DNA from: Megasphaera_A sueciensis
GTDB taxonomy: Bacteria; Bacillota; Negativicutes; Veillonellales; Megasphaeraceae
Direction: 5' to 3'
DNA length: 64,000 nucleotides
Assembly (NCBI RefSeq): GCF_050219315.1
Contig: NZ_CP116939.1
Span: forward strand, 1,860,001-1,924,000
The notes below the pieces were generated by a model. The model worked only from the letters and a program-made list of their open reading frames with translations. It was not told where the DNA came from and made no database searches. Below are positions 7,581 to 15,802 of this stretch, piece by piece. The position numbers and the translations under genes were made by a program. Position 1 is the stretch's first letter, and each line of letters opens with the position of its first letter.

Positions 7581-8936
7581 TTACTTATCACTATCCCTTT
7601 TTTGTATCTTGCTGCTATTTTGCTCCAGCATACGATCCAATATATGTTTAGCTTCCTGCGGTACCTGTTCCTTAATAACCCGACTAACTGTATCATATCC
7701 TAATCGTTGTATATAATTAGCGCCAAAAGCTGCTGATATATCTAAATAATACTGACACTGCGCTTCATTTACCGTAAGAAGAGAAATACATTTTGTACGA
7801 AAAATAATGACTGTTTCCGTTAACAACTGTAAACTTTCCAATAGCGAATCGGCAATAAGAGGTAAAAATGCATTAAGTTCAAATTCTCCATGAGCCGCTG
7901 CCATAGTAATCGCCGTATCATTAGCAATAACTTTCATGGCACATTGCATAACCATTTCCGGAATAACCGGATTTACTTTCCCTGGCATAATAGTACTTCC
8001 CTGCTGCAAAGCTTGCAATTGTATTTCATGCAATCCACCTTGTGGGCCCGAGTTCATAAGACGCAAATCATTCGCAATTTTCATGATATTTACGGCTAAT
8101 GCTTTTATCAATCCAGATACTTCTACAAATACATCATTATTTTGCGTTATATCCATTGGATATTCTGCTGCGGCCAATCCCATATCCGTAATACGACGCA
8201 ATTCTTCAATAACGCGAAAGCGATATTGCCGCGAAGCATTCGTAGCAATTCCCACTGCTGTCCCCCCCAGATTGATCTGCCGCAGCCGCTCTTCCACTTT
8301 ATATAAACGCCAACGATCCCGAGATATTGCCTGAGCGTACGCACCAAATTCTTCCCCAACAGTAACCGGGACTGCATCCATCATTTCTGTTCGTCCTAAT
8401 TTATGAACGTGTTCATATGCATTTTCTTTTTCCTGCAGGGCTGTCTGCAATTCTGCACAAGCTTGACTCAATTTTCTTAATGATTCAATTGCAGCAATGC
8501 GCAGTGCCGTAGGATATACATCATTTGTCGACTGGCCGCGGTTTACATCATCCAAAGGATGAATAATATCATATTGTCCATAGTTTTTTCCTAATTTCTT
8601 CAGTGCCACATTCGCAACTACTTCATTGACATTCATATTGGTTGAAGTACCTGCTCCGCCCTGCAGTGCTTCTGTTGCAAAAGCATCATCATATTTCCCG
8701 TTCAGGATTTCATCGCAGGCAAATACAATTGCTTCATAAATACCCTTTTCCCGCACCCGCAAAGAACAATAAGTGAGCGCCGCTGCTTTTTTTACTTTAA
8801 CAAGCGCATAGATAAGCCGCATATTAGTTATTTTATGATGGAGAGAAAAATTTTCCATCGCCCGCAAAGTATTAATGCCATAAGGAGCTGACCCAGATAA
8901 TTGTTTTTCTCCTAAACTGTCTTTTTCTATACGCAT
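7581..8936 (-). CDS. Aspartate ammonia-lyase/fumarase-superfamily lyase
   Basis: 451 residues. The superfamily signature GSTIMPGKVNPVIPEM (catalytic flexible loop) lies at about residues 315-330, and the other conserved blocks are STNDVYPTA and TAVGTA-like GGTAVGIATNA. Most similar in style to aspartases (Asp to fumarate plus NH3). Aspartase-like genes are often found with hydE/hydG/hydF in fermentative Firmicutes, so its place directly after hydF (13-bp gap) fits a hydrogenase-maturation neighbourhood. Its product in that context is not settled. The start is the ATG at 8936 with AGGAGGATCC upstream; an earlier frame start overlaps hydF. Confidence 0.88.
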   Translation of the reverse strand: MRIEKDSLGEKQLSGSAPYGINTLRAMENFSLHHKITNMRLIYALVKVKKAAALTYCSLRVREKGIYEAIVFACDEILNGKYDDAFATEALQGGAGTSTNMNVNEVVANVALKKLGKNYGQYDIIHPLDDVNRGQSTNDVYPTALRIAAIESLRKLSQACAELQTALQEKENAYEHVHKLGRTEMMDAVPVTVGEEFGAYAQAISRDRWRLYKVEERLRQINLGGTAVGIATNASRQYRFRVIEELRRITDMGLAAAEYPMDITQNNDVFVEVSGLIKALAVNIMKIANDLRLMNSGPQGGLHEIQLQALQQGSTIMPGKVNPVIPEMVMQCAMKVIANDTAITMAAAHGEFELNAFLPLIADSLLESLQLLTETVIIFRTKCISLLTVNEAQCQYYLDISAAFGANYIQRLGYDTVSRVIKEQVPQEAKHILDRMLEQNSSKIQKRDSDK

Positions 8937-8949
8937 GTACCGGATCCTC

Positions 8950-10152
8950 CTATGCAATACTATCTGCCAGATAGGGAAATAACTGCAGACTCCGTTTCAA
9001 AATCCCCTGCATGTAAGCAATCATAATTCCGTAATTTGTTATGGGTACCTGCTGATCCCTCGCACATTTCATACGATATCGCACTTCCCTTTCATTCAAC
9101 ATACAGCCGCCGCAATGAACAATCAGCGCATAGGGAGATAAATCATCGGGAAATTCCACACCGCTTACAGTATGAATTTTTATATTCTTTCCCGTATAAT
9201 TCCGCAGCCAGCGCGGAATTTTAACGGTCCCAATATCGTCACATTGCCGATGATGTGTACAGCCTTCGGCAATAAGAACTATATCTTCATCTTGAAGTTT
9301 TTCTACTGCTGCCACACCATGAACAGCCAATTCTAACAATCCTTTATGGCGAGCCATAAGTATAGAAAAAGATGTCAGTGGAATATCCGGTGGTGTATCG
9401 GCAGACACTTTAGCAAATACCTGACTGTCCGTAATAACTAATGCTGGTTTTTTCCCAAGATGGGCCAGCGTATCATGTAATTCATATTCTTTTACGACAA
9501 TAGCGGCTGCATCCGCTTCCAATATGTCCCGTATCGTCTGCTGCTGCGGCAATATCAAACGGCCTTTAGGGGCAGCCTTATCAATAGGAACTACCAAAAC
9601 GACAAAATCAGAAGGATGAATTAAATCTCCAACAATCGTCAATTTTCCTTCTGTATCAGACATCAAGGTACCTAGTCTTTCCTTTAGTTCGGAAATCCCC
9701 TGCTGATACAAAGCACTAACATATATTTGGTCTTTTTCTGGTTTACCCGCATTTTCCAGTAAATCCAATTTATTAAAAACAAGTACATACGCAATGTTTT
9801 TTTCTTTAATAAGCTGCAGCAGTCCTGCATCCGCGGCGGTCATCCCTTCCGATGCATCCACAACCAGAACAGCAATATCTGTTTTATTCAGTACTTGTCT
9901 GGTTTTCCGAATACGAAGTTCTCCTAATGTTCCTTCATCATCAAATCCGGGAGTATCGACAATCATCACAGGGCCTAACGGAAGCAGTTCCATTGCTTTA
10001 TAAACAGGATCGGTAGTCGTCCCCTTGGCAGCAGAAACAATTGCTAAATCCTGACCCGTCACAGCGTTGACTACACTGGATTTACCGGCATTACGCCGGC
10101 CAAAGAAACCAATGTGGATACGTTCACCTGAAGGAGTATCATTTAGTCCCAT
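8950..10152 (-). CDS. hydF: [FeFe]-hydrogenase maturation GTPase HydF
   Basis: 400 residues in the normal three-domain order. The N-terminal GTPase has Walker A GRRNAGKSS, GTTTDPV (G2), DTPGFDD (G3) and NKLD (G4). A dimerisation domain occupies about residues 170-290. The C-terminal FeS domain has CTHHRQC (about 298-304) and HCGGCMLNEREV, together the CxHx(46-53)HCxxC ligand set. HydF is the scaffold that carries the diiron CO/CN subcluster to HydA. All ligands are intact, so it should hold a [4Fe-4S] cluster. It starts 12 bp after the nitrogenase-like K1 gene with AAGGAGAG upstream. The radical-SAM partners hydE and hydG and any hydA are not in this window. Confidence 0.95.
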   Translation of the reverse strand: MGLNDTPSGERIHIGFFGRRNAGKSSVVNAVTGQDLAIVSAAKGTTTDPVYKAMELLPLGPVMIVDTPGFDDEGTLGELRIRKTRQVLNKTDIAVLVVDASEGMTAADAGLLQLIKEKNIAYVLVFNKLDLLENAGKPEKDQIYVSALYQQGISELKERLGTLMSDTEGKLTIVGDLIHPSDFVVLVVPIDKAAPKGRLILPQQQTIRDILEADAAAIVVKEYELHDTLAHLGKKPALVITDSQVFAKVSADTPPDIPLTSFSILMARHKGLLELAVHGVAAVEKLQDEDIVLIAEGCTHHRQCDDIGTVKIPRWLRNYTGKNIKIHTVSGVEFPDDLSPYALIVHCGGCMLNEREVRYRMKCARDQQVPITNYGIMIAYMQGILKRSLQLFPYLADSIA

Positions 10153-10164
10153 ATATATCTCTCC

Positions 10165-11421
10165 TTAACCATTTATATTTTTTGCAAATGCTTCAGCGCT
10201 TTTAATTAAATTGGGTATCTCCTTGCGAAACAGCCGTCCAGAAAAAGCTTCATGAGGCAACGGAACAAATCGTGCCGTTGCCGGACAAATGGGGTGATAC
10301 AAAGGATCTGCAATAATTACATTATGCGAAAACAGCAATTTTTCTAATTCACCTTCAGACATGCCATGCCGATCTTCCGGTACTAACAAGGCCGTTTCCG
10401 TATCCAAGGGACAAAACACACAGGCCGCCGGTCCACCGTTCTCTGCAATAGCCCATGCCAAAGAAGCACTGTAAATACTTTCACCAACAATGACGGTACC
10501 GCTCTCATCTACTTTGCGGTTTCTGTAAGAAATTATATTCGTTTTATATGCTGCGGACTCTTTTAAATCAGATGCTACTTGTGCCGCCATTACTGACCCA
10601 AAAGGAACTCCGATAACATACGGTATCGAAAAGCGGCGCTGCAGGATTCTGGCAGCTTCTAATCCAGCATATGAGACAACCAGATTTACATCTGCCAATG
10701 AGGCTTGCACAATATTTTCAAGAGAACTTCCCATCGCCCAGATGCTTATTACGCGAAAGCCACGCTCCCGCAACACTTGTACCATAGATTGATCACTGCC
10801 ATTGAAGGAAAAATCCAAGGGGGTAACTCCTAATATATTGACTCCTAACGATTGCGGCACTGCTGCCGCGGGCATATCCTTTACCAGCGAACCGTCAGTA
10901 GTATACTCGGCCTGCCAGCTACAACTCCAGCGTTTGGGAGTAAGCGGCGGCAATATTTTTCCTTCGGGATTTTCAATCATATGTTCTGCTAACATCGCAA
11001 AGGCCATGGATGCTCCTTTGACATACGAATGCATGCTGTTCGTCTGTAGTGCAAATGTCATAATCCCCGTTTTCTTTTGCACTAGTTTCGCCACAGCTTC
11101 TAAATCGGTTCCTATCATATAGGGAATCGGACTTTGCAAAACTGCAATAAATCGCGGCGATAGGTCTTGCGCCGCCGAAACAATATCATGAATCAGTTTG
11201 TCATCATTTCCCATGACTGCATCTATTTCTGTCAGACCGGAAATAAAAAACAGACTGTCCATATCATACCAGCGAGGTTCATCATGCGTTGCATAGGTTG
11301 AGTTGCAGCCTGATGGATCATGAATAACGATCATACCTCCCAATTCAAATAAAGCCGAGCAAGCACCGAAAACATCGGCTGAATAGGATGACACACGCGC
11401 TATAGTCTGTTTCATCGACAT
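10165..11421 (-). CDS. Nitrogenase-like component-1 subunit, K-type, set 1
   Basis: 418 residues of the oxidoreductase/nitrogenase component 1 family. The N-terminal part has VFGACSALFELGG with Cys21 and DPSGCNSTYATHDEPRW with Cys39, in the region where NifK and NifD bind the P-cluster. The same pattern (ACS-x3-LGG, 18-residue spacing, DEPRW) occurs in the set 2 K protein. The middle has the repeated Rossmann-like folds of the family (VLQSPIPYMIGTDLEAV; GVTPLDF; VIGVPFGS). The ATG at 11421 is used because GGAGGTGCAGGAT precedes it; it overlaps the D1 gene by 10 bp, suggesting translational coupling. Presumably pairs with D1 as a heterotetramer reduced by H1. Reaction unknown; not a canonical NifK. 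Confidence 0.85.
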   Translation of the reverse strand: MSMKQTIARVSSYSADVFGACSALFELGGMIVIHDPSGCNSTYATHDEPRWYDMDSLFFISGLTEIDAVMGNDDKLIHDIVSAAQDLSPRFIAVLQSPIPYMIGTDLEAVAKLVQKKTGIMTFALQTNSMHSYVKGASMAFAMLAEHMIENPEGKILPPLTPKRWSCSWQAEYTTDGSLVKDMPAAAVPQSLGVNILGVTPLDFSFNGSDQSMVQVLRERGFRVISIWAMGSSLENIVQASLADVNLVVSYAGLEAARILQRRFSIPYVIGVPFGSVMAAQVASDLKESAAYKTNIISYRNRKVDESGTVIVGESIYSASLAWAIAENGGPAACVFCPLDTETALLVPEDRHGMSEGELEKLLFSHNVIIADPLYHPICPATARFVPLPHEAFSGRLFRKEIPNLIKSAEAFAKNING

Positions 11422-12740
11422 ATCCTGCACCTCCATCCTTTAATTTGTATGTAATCACGGGCATCTTTTTCTTCTAAAAAAGCTTCTACCATACATGTCG
11501 CCATATGACTGATACCTGTAAATCCATAAAATCCGCCGCATTCAGCAATATCAACAAAGTGTTTTGTCCCTGTAAAATATGCCGCTTTCTGCCCTATAGC
11601 CAACAAGGGTTCTGCCGTATGTCGATCCAGGACTCGCATCTTAGCATGAACGGTAGCATACAACATAAGATTCGGATAGTATTGCTGCAAATATTCAAAA
11701 TCAGCTTTATCTTCGCCAGGTATCATATCTACATACATGCGAGTTACGTTAAAACCATGCTCTAAAAGCAATCTCGCTAAACTAAACGGTCTGAAAGTAG
11801 CAGTATAATCAAGAGCAATGGCGATATTTCCAACAATTTCTCTGGCTTTGGCCAGACTTCGTTCACTCTGCAGCATATTTTGGCTGTAATCGGGACGTTC
11901 CACTCCTAAAAGATCGGCTAATCGGTATAACCCATTACGGATCTCCAAACAATCAAAACTTAATGGAATATATATATTCTTTTGTCCTAGTTCTTTTTCC
12001 ATCTGTCGTCCGCCATATATCATCTGAGGATTATAAGAAACATTTACAGCACTCTTTCCCATTTCCAAATACTCTTCATAAGTCCTGCACAGTGTCAGAT
12101 CTCTCAGAATAAATCCATTGTCTTTAATAAGACGGACAAGTTCACTATCTTCACTTGTAGGTAAATTATTACCGATGATATTAACAGAGTTCAAATCATG
12201 CTTTTGTGGTGTCAAAAAATGGTATAACTGCCAGCGAGTCCTTGCTTCTGCCGTAAGTCCGCTTTTTCGCATAATAGGATCCATGCAGCATTCCCCAAAA
12301 CCGATATCCGGATAACGGCGCTGTAATTCGACATAAACAGCTTGCATATCGCACCCCATAAACCGATGAATACAAGCTGGGTATATAAACATGACCTTAG
12401 GCCGCCGCGGCAGGCGCTCCAAAATATCTCCCACCCCATCTACGATCAAGGTCTCCATAGAACCATCCATCAAATTATGTTCCTCTACCAAAATGGAAGA
12501 AAACCGATCCATAGCTCCCATTTCCGCCGCAGTAAGTACCACTCCGCGCAGACAACCCGCAGCGCAAATATAAACTTGATGCGATTCAGGCACAAGCATA
12601 TTCGTATGAACAATATTCCATGTTCCTCGTGCGGGCGGCGTATATTCCAATCCAGATTCAAACGGATTCGGATATGCGGCTTCCTTGATATGAACCGCAG
12701 CTCCCCGCAGATCAACAGCTTTGCCAATTCGCGTTAACAT
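11412..12740 (-). CDS. Nitrogenase-like component-1 subunit, D-type, set 1
   Basis: 442 residues of the nitrogenase component 1 family. Cys59 and Cys63 in YICAAGCLRGV and Cys123/Cys130 in YPACIHRFMGCD match the second and third P-cluster cysteine regions of NifD. The first region, in YPNPFESGLEYTPPARG, has the glycine/proline context but no cysteine, so the cluster is probably ligated differently. C-terminal motifs include GGRQMEKELG and FTGTKHFVDIAECGG. The FeMo-cofactor ligands of NifD (Cys275, His442 in Azotobacter numbering) could not be placed. It starts 3 bp after the H1 gene with AAGGAGG. With K1 it forms the probable catalytic or assembly component of set 1. Confidence 0.85.
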   Translation of the reverse strand: MLTRIGKAVDLRGAAVHIKEAAYPNPFESGLEYTPPARGTWNIVHTNMLVPESHQVYICAAGCLRGVVLTAAEMGAMDRFSSILVEEHNLMDGSMETLIVDGVGDILERLPRRPKVMFIYPACIHRFMGCDMQAVYVELQRRYPDIGFGECCMDPIMRKSGLTAEARTRWQLYHFLTPQKHDLNSVNIIGNNLPTSEDSELVRLIKDNGFILRDLTLCRTYEEYLEMGKSAVNVSYNPQMIYGGRQMEKELGQKNIYIPLSFDCLEIRNGLYRLADLLGVERPDYSQNMLQSERSLAKAREIVGNIAIALDYTATFRPFSLARLLLEHGFNVTRMYVDMIPGEDKADFEYLQQYYPNLMLYATVHAKMRVLDRHTAEPLLAIGQKAAYFTGTKHFVDIAECGGFYGFTGISHMATCMVEAFLEEKDARDYIQIKGWRCRICR

Positions 12741-12743
12741 AGA

Positions 12744-13505
12744 CTACCTCCTTTTCTGTGCTTCCCTATATACCGCTGCCGCCACCTTCCGGTACTCTTC
12801 CGCCATGGTACTTTCCGGATAAGCTTCGATAACAGTCTTATGAAGTTCTTCTGCTTCCTGTACCACTGCGCTGCGGTCTAAGCTCCCTATGACTGTAGAA
12901 TGGATATCTGCTGCCAATTCCATGACCTTTTCCGTTTCAAGTTTTACGCTGCGGCGATTTAAAATAATACCTGCCAAACTAGCATAGCCGCGATCTTTAA
13001 AGTTATCTAACGCCATTGCAATATTAGCAGCCGCATGGATAGACATATTTTCTCCTGAAGTAACGATGAACACGGCATCAGCATATCCTTTACGCATCGG
13101 CATAGAAAAACCACCGCATACTACATCTCCCAAAACATCATACATAACAATATCCGGTCTATATGTATCATACGCTCCTTTTTCTTTTAACTTTTCTAAC
13201 GCCGCAATAATTCCACGACCGGCACAGCCCATCCCCGGAGTAGGTCCGCCTGCTTCGACACACACTACTCCTTTATATCCTCTAACCGTCATATCTTCTA
13301 AAGAAAATGCATCCCCTTTATGACGAATCAAATCAAGAACCGTAGGAATCGCACCTTGTCCATGCAGACTATTTGTAGAATCAGCCTTTGGATCACAGCC
13401 AATCTGCATGACTTGAAGTCCTCTATCAGCAAGGGCTGCTGCTATATTGGACGCCGTCGTAGATTTTCCAATGCCACCCTTGCCATAAATTGCAATTTTT
13501 ATCAT
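12744..13505 (-). CDS. Nitrogenase-like iron protein (NifH/BchL/CfbC family), set 1
   Basis: 253 residues. P-loop GKGGIGKST at residues 9-17; CDPKADST switch I; GMGCAGRG with the first cluster Cys and the Arg that is ADP-ribosylated in some NifH; DVLGDVVCGGF with the second cluster Cys and switch II. All residues needed for an ATP-dependent [4Fe-4S] electron donor are present. It should pass electrons to D1/K1 immediately downstream. It is shorter than NifH (about 290) and lacks the NifH C-terminal extension, as in CfbC and other nitrogenase-like Fe proteins. It follows hypE by 26 bp, with GAGGATATAACT before the ATG. Confidence 0.93.
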   Translation of the reverse strand: MIKIAIYGKGGIGKSTTASNIAAALADRGLQVMQIGCDPKADSTNSLHGQGAIPTVLDLIRHKGDAFSLEDMTVRGYKGVVCVEAGGPTPGMGCAGRGIIAALEKLKEKGAYDTYRPDIVMYDVLGDVVCGGFSMPMRKGYADAVFIVTSGENMSIHAAANIAMALDNFKDRGYASLAGIILNRRSVKLETEKVMELAADIHSTVIGSLDRSAVVQEAEELHKTVIEAYPESTMAEEYRKVAAAVYREAQKRR

Positions 13506-13531
13506 AGTTATATCCTCATCAATTGATTACT

Positions 13532-14536
13532 TTAACAAATCCGGGGCAAAAGTTCTCCCCCCGGTGGAGGAAGTATCGTCTCTGTCCCTATTTCTGTTTT
13601 CATGATTACGCGCCCAGACATTTCTGCCGTTACTTCACCAATAATAGCTGCATTTTTTGAATATATCCCTTTATGTAATGTTTTCAACAATGCCGCTGCC
13701 TCTTCTTTAGGCGCAAATACTACCAGACGACCTTCACAGGCTAAATAAAGCGGTTCCAAACCCAGCATCCCACAAACACCGGATACCGCATTATCAACAG
13801 GAATAGCTGCCGCATCCAAGTGAATACCTACATTACTTTGTTCCGCTATTTCATAAAGCACGGTTCCCACACCACCCCGCGTAGCATCACGAATAACATG
13901 AATATTCTTAGTCGTATCGAACATCGCTTTTACGGTTCCCCATAAAGGCGCACAATCACTTGTTACATCTGCTTTAATGCTATAGGTATCCCGAGCCAGA
14001 AGAATAGTACAACCGTGCCGCCCTACATCGCCTGTTACAATCACAGCATCACCCGGACGAGCAAAGGTTCCCGAAGTATGGCAGCCTTCCATGACGCGGC
14101 CTATTCCTGTTGTCGTAATAAAAAGATGGTCTACTTGTCCTTTTCCAGCTACTTTCGTGTCTCCTGCTACGATCCGTACACCTGCTTCGTTAGCTGTTTT
14201 TTCCATTGACACCGCATACTCTTCGACCTTTGCTAAGGAAAAACCCTCTTCAATAACAAAAGCACAAGATAAGTACAATGGTTGCGCTCCCATGCACGAC
14301 AGATCGTTGACTGTGCCGCAAACACTTAATTTTCCAATATTCCCCCCCGGAAATTCAGGCGGCGACACAATAAAACCATCCGTAGTAAAAGCCAACTGAT
14401 TTCCATCTATTTGTAAAACAGCTGCATCATCACCGGTAAATTCAGGATTTGAAAAATGAGTTTTAAATACTTTCTCTATTAACTCTGCCGTTTTTTTGCC
14501 GCCGGCGCCGTGTGCAAGTGTAATTATTTCATCCAT
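13532..14536 (-). CDS. hypE: Hydrogenase maturation protein HypE
   Basis: 334 residues of the AIR-synthase/PurM superfamily. N-terminal HGAGGKKTAELIE, then DDAAVL and TTDGFIVSPPEFPGGNIGKLSVCGTVNDL (metal/ATP site), and the C-terminal PRIC motif ending in Cys334. HypE receives a carbamoyl group from HypF on that terminal cysteine and dehydrates it with ATP to a thiocyanate, the cyanide donor for iron. The terminal cysteine is intact. The ATG at 14536 with GGAGG is chosen; it overlaps hypD by 13 bp. SelD, a relative, is excluded by the C-terminal PRIC and the Hyp context. Confidence 0.96.
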   Translation of the reverse strand: MDEIITLAHGAGGKKTAELIEKVFKTHFSNPEFTGDDAAVLQIDGNQLAFTTDGFIVSPPEFPGGNIGKLSVCGTVNDLSCMGAQPLYLSCAFVIEEGFSLAKVEEYAVSMEKTANEAGVRIVAGDTKVAGKGQVDHLFITTTGIGRVMEGCHTSGTFARPGDAVIVTGDVGRHGCTILLARDTYSIKADVTSDCAPLWGTVKAMFDTTKNIHVIRDATRGGVGTVLYEIAEQSNVGIHLDAAAIPVDNAVSGVCGMLGLEPLYLACEGRLVVFAPKEEAAALLKTLHKGIYSKNAAIIGEVTAEMSGRVIMKTEIGTETILPPPGGELLPRIC

Positions 14537-15585
14537 GATGTATAACCTCCATATTGATAGAATGCCGAGCAAGCGCCTTCATGGGAAACCATACAGGCTC
14601 CTACCGGATGTTCTGGAGTACAGGTCTTGCCAAAAAGTTTGCAGTTGTCAGGATAGCATTTTCCCTGTAATACTTCACCGCAGCGACAAGCAATATTGCT
14701 ATGTCCCACAAGTTTCGGCATAGTATACTTAATTCTAGCATCAAACGCTTCATATGCCGCCGTCAGCTTAAGTCCTGATTTTGGAATAGTCCCTAATCCC
14801 CGCCATTCCGCATCACAAGGTTCCATAACCTCTTTCATTACTTGTTGTGCCGCTTTGCTCCCTGCAGCGGTAACTACGCGCGGATAACAGTTTTTAAAAA
14901 ATGGTTTTCCTTCTTGGTGTTTTATGATAATAACCGCCAGCGCCGTCAATATCTCCTTTGCCGTAAAACCAGTAATAACACCAGATATTCCTTCTTTTAC
15001 CAGTTCTTCACAAGAAGTTGTACCCATAACGGCATGAACATGTCCGGGATATAAAAATGCATCGGCACTGCCTTTTAACGTCTGGTATGCTTGCGGCATT
15101 GTTTTATTAGCTGTCAGTAAGGAGAAGTTGTCAAGATGATCCTGCTTTGCTTTTCTTACGGCAAGACAACTAGCCGGTGTTGTCGTTTCAAAACCTACTG
15201 ATAAAAATACAACTTGCTCGGTTCTGTGTTTTTCAGCATATAGGCATGCATCCATTGGAGAATATACAATTTCTACTCCAGCCCCTTCACTGCGTGCCTT
15301 CGCAAGACTACCGGCTGTACCTGGCACTCGTACCAAATCTCCGAATGTACAAACTGTAACGTGTCGCTTTTGTGCTAAAAAAATAGCTTCATCAATAAAA
15401 TCTACAGGTGTAACGCAGACTGGACAGCCAGGACCGGAGATGAGCTTTACCGTATCCGGCAAAAGACTGCGTATTCCCAATCTAAAAATTTCATGCGTAT
15501 GCGTACCACAAACTTCCATAATACGAATTGCAGATCCATTATATGTTTCTATGATCTCTCGCGCTGTCCTTTTTTCATCCTTCAT
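14524..15585 (-). CDS. hypD: Hydrogenase maturation protein HypD
   Basis: 353 residues. Signature blocks: MEVCGTHTHEIFRLGIR (Cys in CGTH), SGPGCPVCVTP (CxxC), GFETTTPA, and a C-terminal cysteine-rich [4Fe-4S] region from CRCGEVLQGKCYP to CMVSHEGACSAFYQYGG. With HypC it holds the iron while cyanide and CO are added. All key cysteines are present. The start overlaps the hypC stop as ATGA, with GGAGGAATT as ribosome site. It sits in the order hypF-hypC-hypD-hypE, without hypA or hypB, between the two nitrogenase-like gene sets. Confidence 0.97.
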   Translation of the reverse strand: MKDEKRTAREIIETYNGSAIRIMEVCGTHTHEIFRLGIRSLLPDTVKLISGPGCPVCVTPVDFIDEAIFLAQKRHVTVCTFGDLVRVPGTAGSLAKARSEGAGVEIVYSPMDACLYAEKHRTEQVVFLSVGFETTTPASCLAVRKAKQDHLDNFSLLTANKTMPQAYQTLKGSADAFLYPGHVHAVMGTTSCEELVKEGISGVITGFTAKEILTALAVIIIKHQEGKPFFKNCYPRVVTAAGSKAAQQVMKEVMEPCDAEWRGLGTIPKSGLKLTAAYEAFDARIKYTMPKLVGHSNIACRCGEVLQGKCYPDNCKLFGKTCTPEHPVGACMVSHEGACSAFYQYGGYTSWMK

Positions 15586-15788
15586 AATTCCTCCATGATA
15601 CCATCTGTTTCATCCTCATCATTGTCGGTTATTTTAGCAATAGCCAGTCCTGCATGCACCATAACGTAGTCGCCGGGATCTAATTCATCAAGAAGTTCCG
15701 CTGAAACCTCCCGCTTGGCACCCGATGCATCAACTAAAGCAATTCCGTCTTTTATTCTTATTACACGAGCTGGTAATCCTACACACAT
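15582..15788 (-). CDS. hypC: Hydrogenase assembly chaperone HypC
   Basis: 68 residues beginning MCVGLPARV; Cys2, which binds iron in the HypCD complex, is present. An OB-fold core follows (GIALVDASGAKREVSAELL, PGDYVMVHAGLAI), with an acidic C-terminal tail. In [NiFe] maturation HypC carries Fe(CN)2CO to the large subunit precursor. No such large subunit is in the window, so here the acceptor might be a nitrogenase-like component (inference). AAGGAGACGGGG precedes the ATG. It overlaps hypD by 4 bp. Confidence 0.95.
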   Translation of the reverse strand: MCVGLPARVIRIKDGIALVDASGAKREVSAELLDELDPGDYVMVHAGLAIAKITDNDEDETDGIMEEL

Positions 15789-15802
15789 AGTCCCCGTCTC
15801 CT

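Noticed and set aside
13532..14536. Selenophosphate synthetase (SelD)
   Set aside because: SelD shares the fold, but the C-terminal PRIC ending and the hypFCD neighbours identify HypE.
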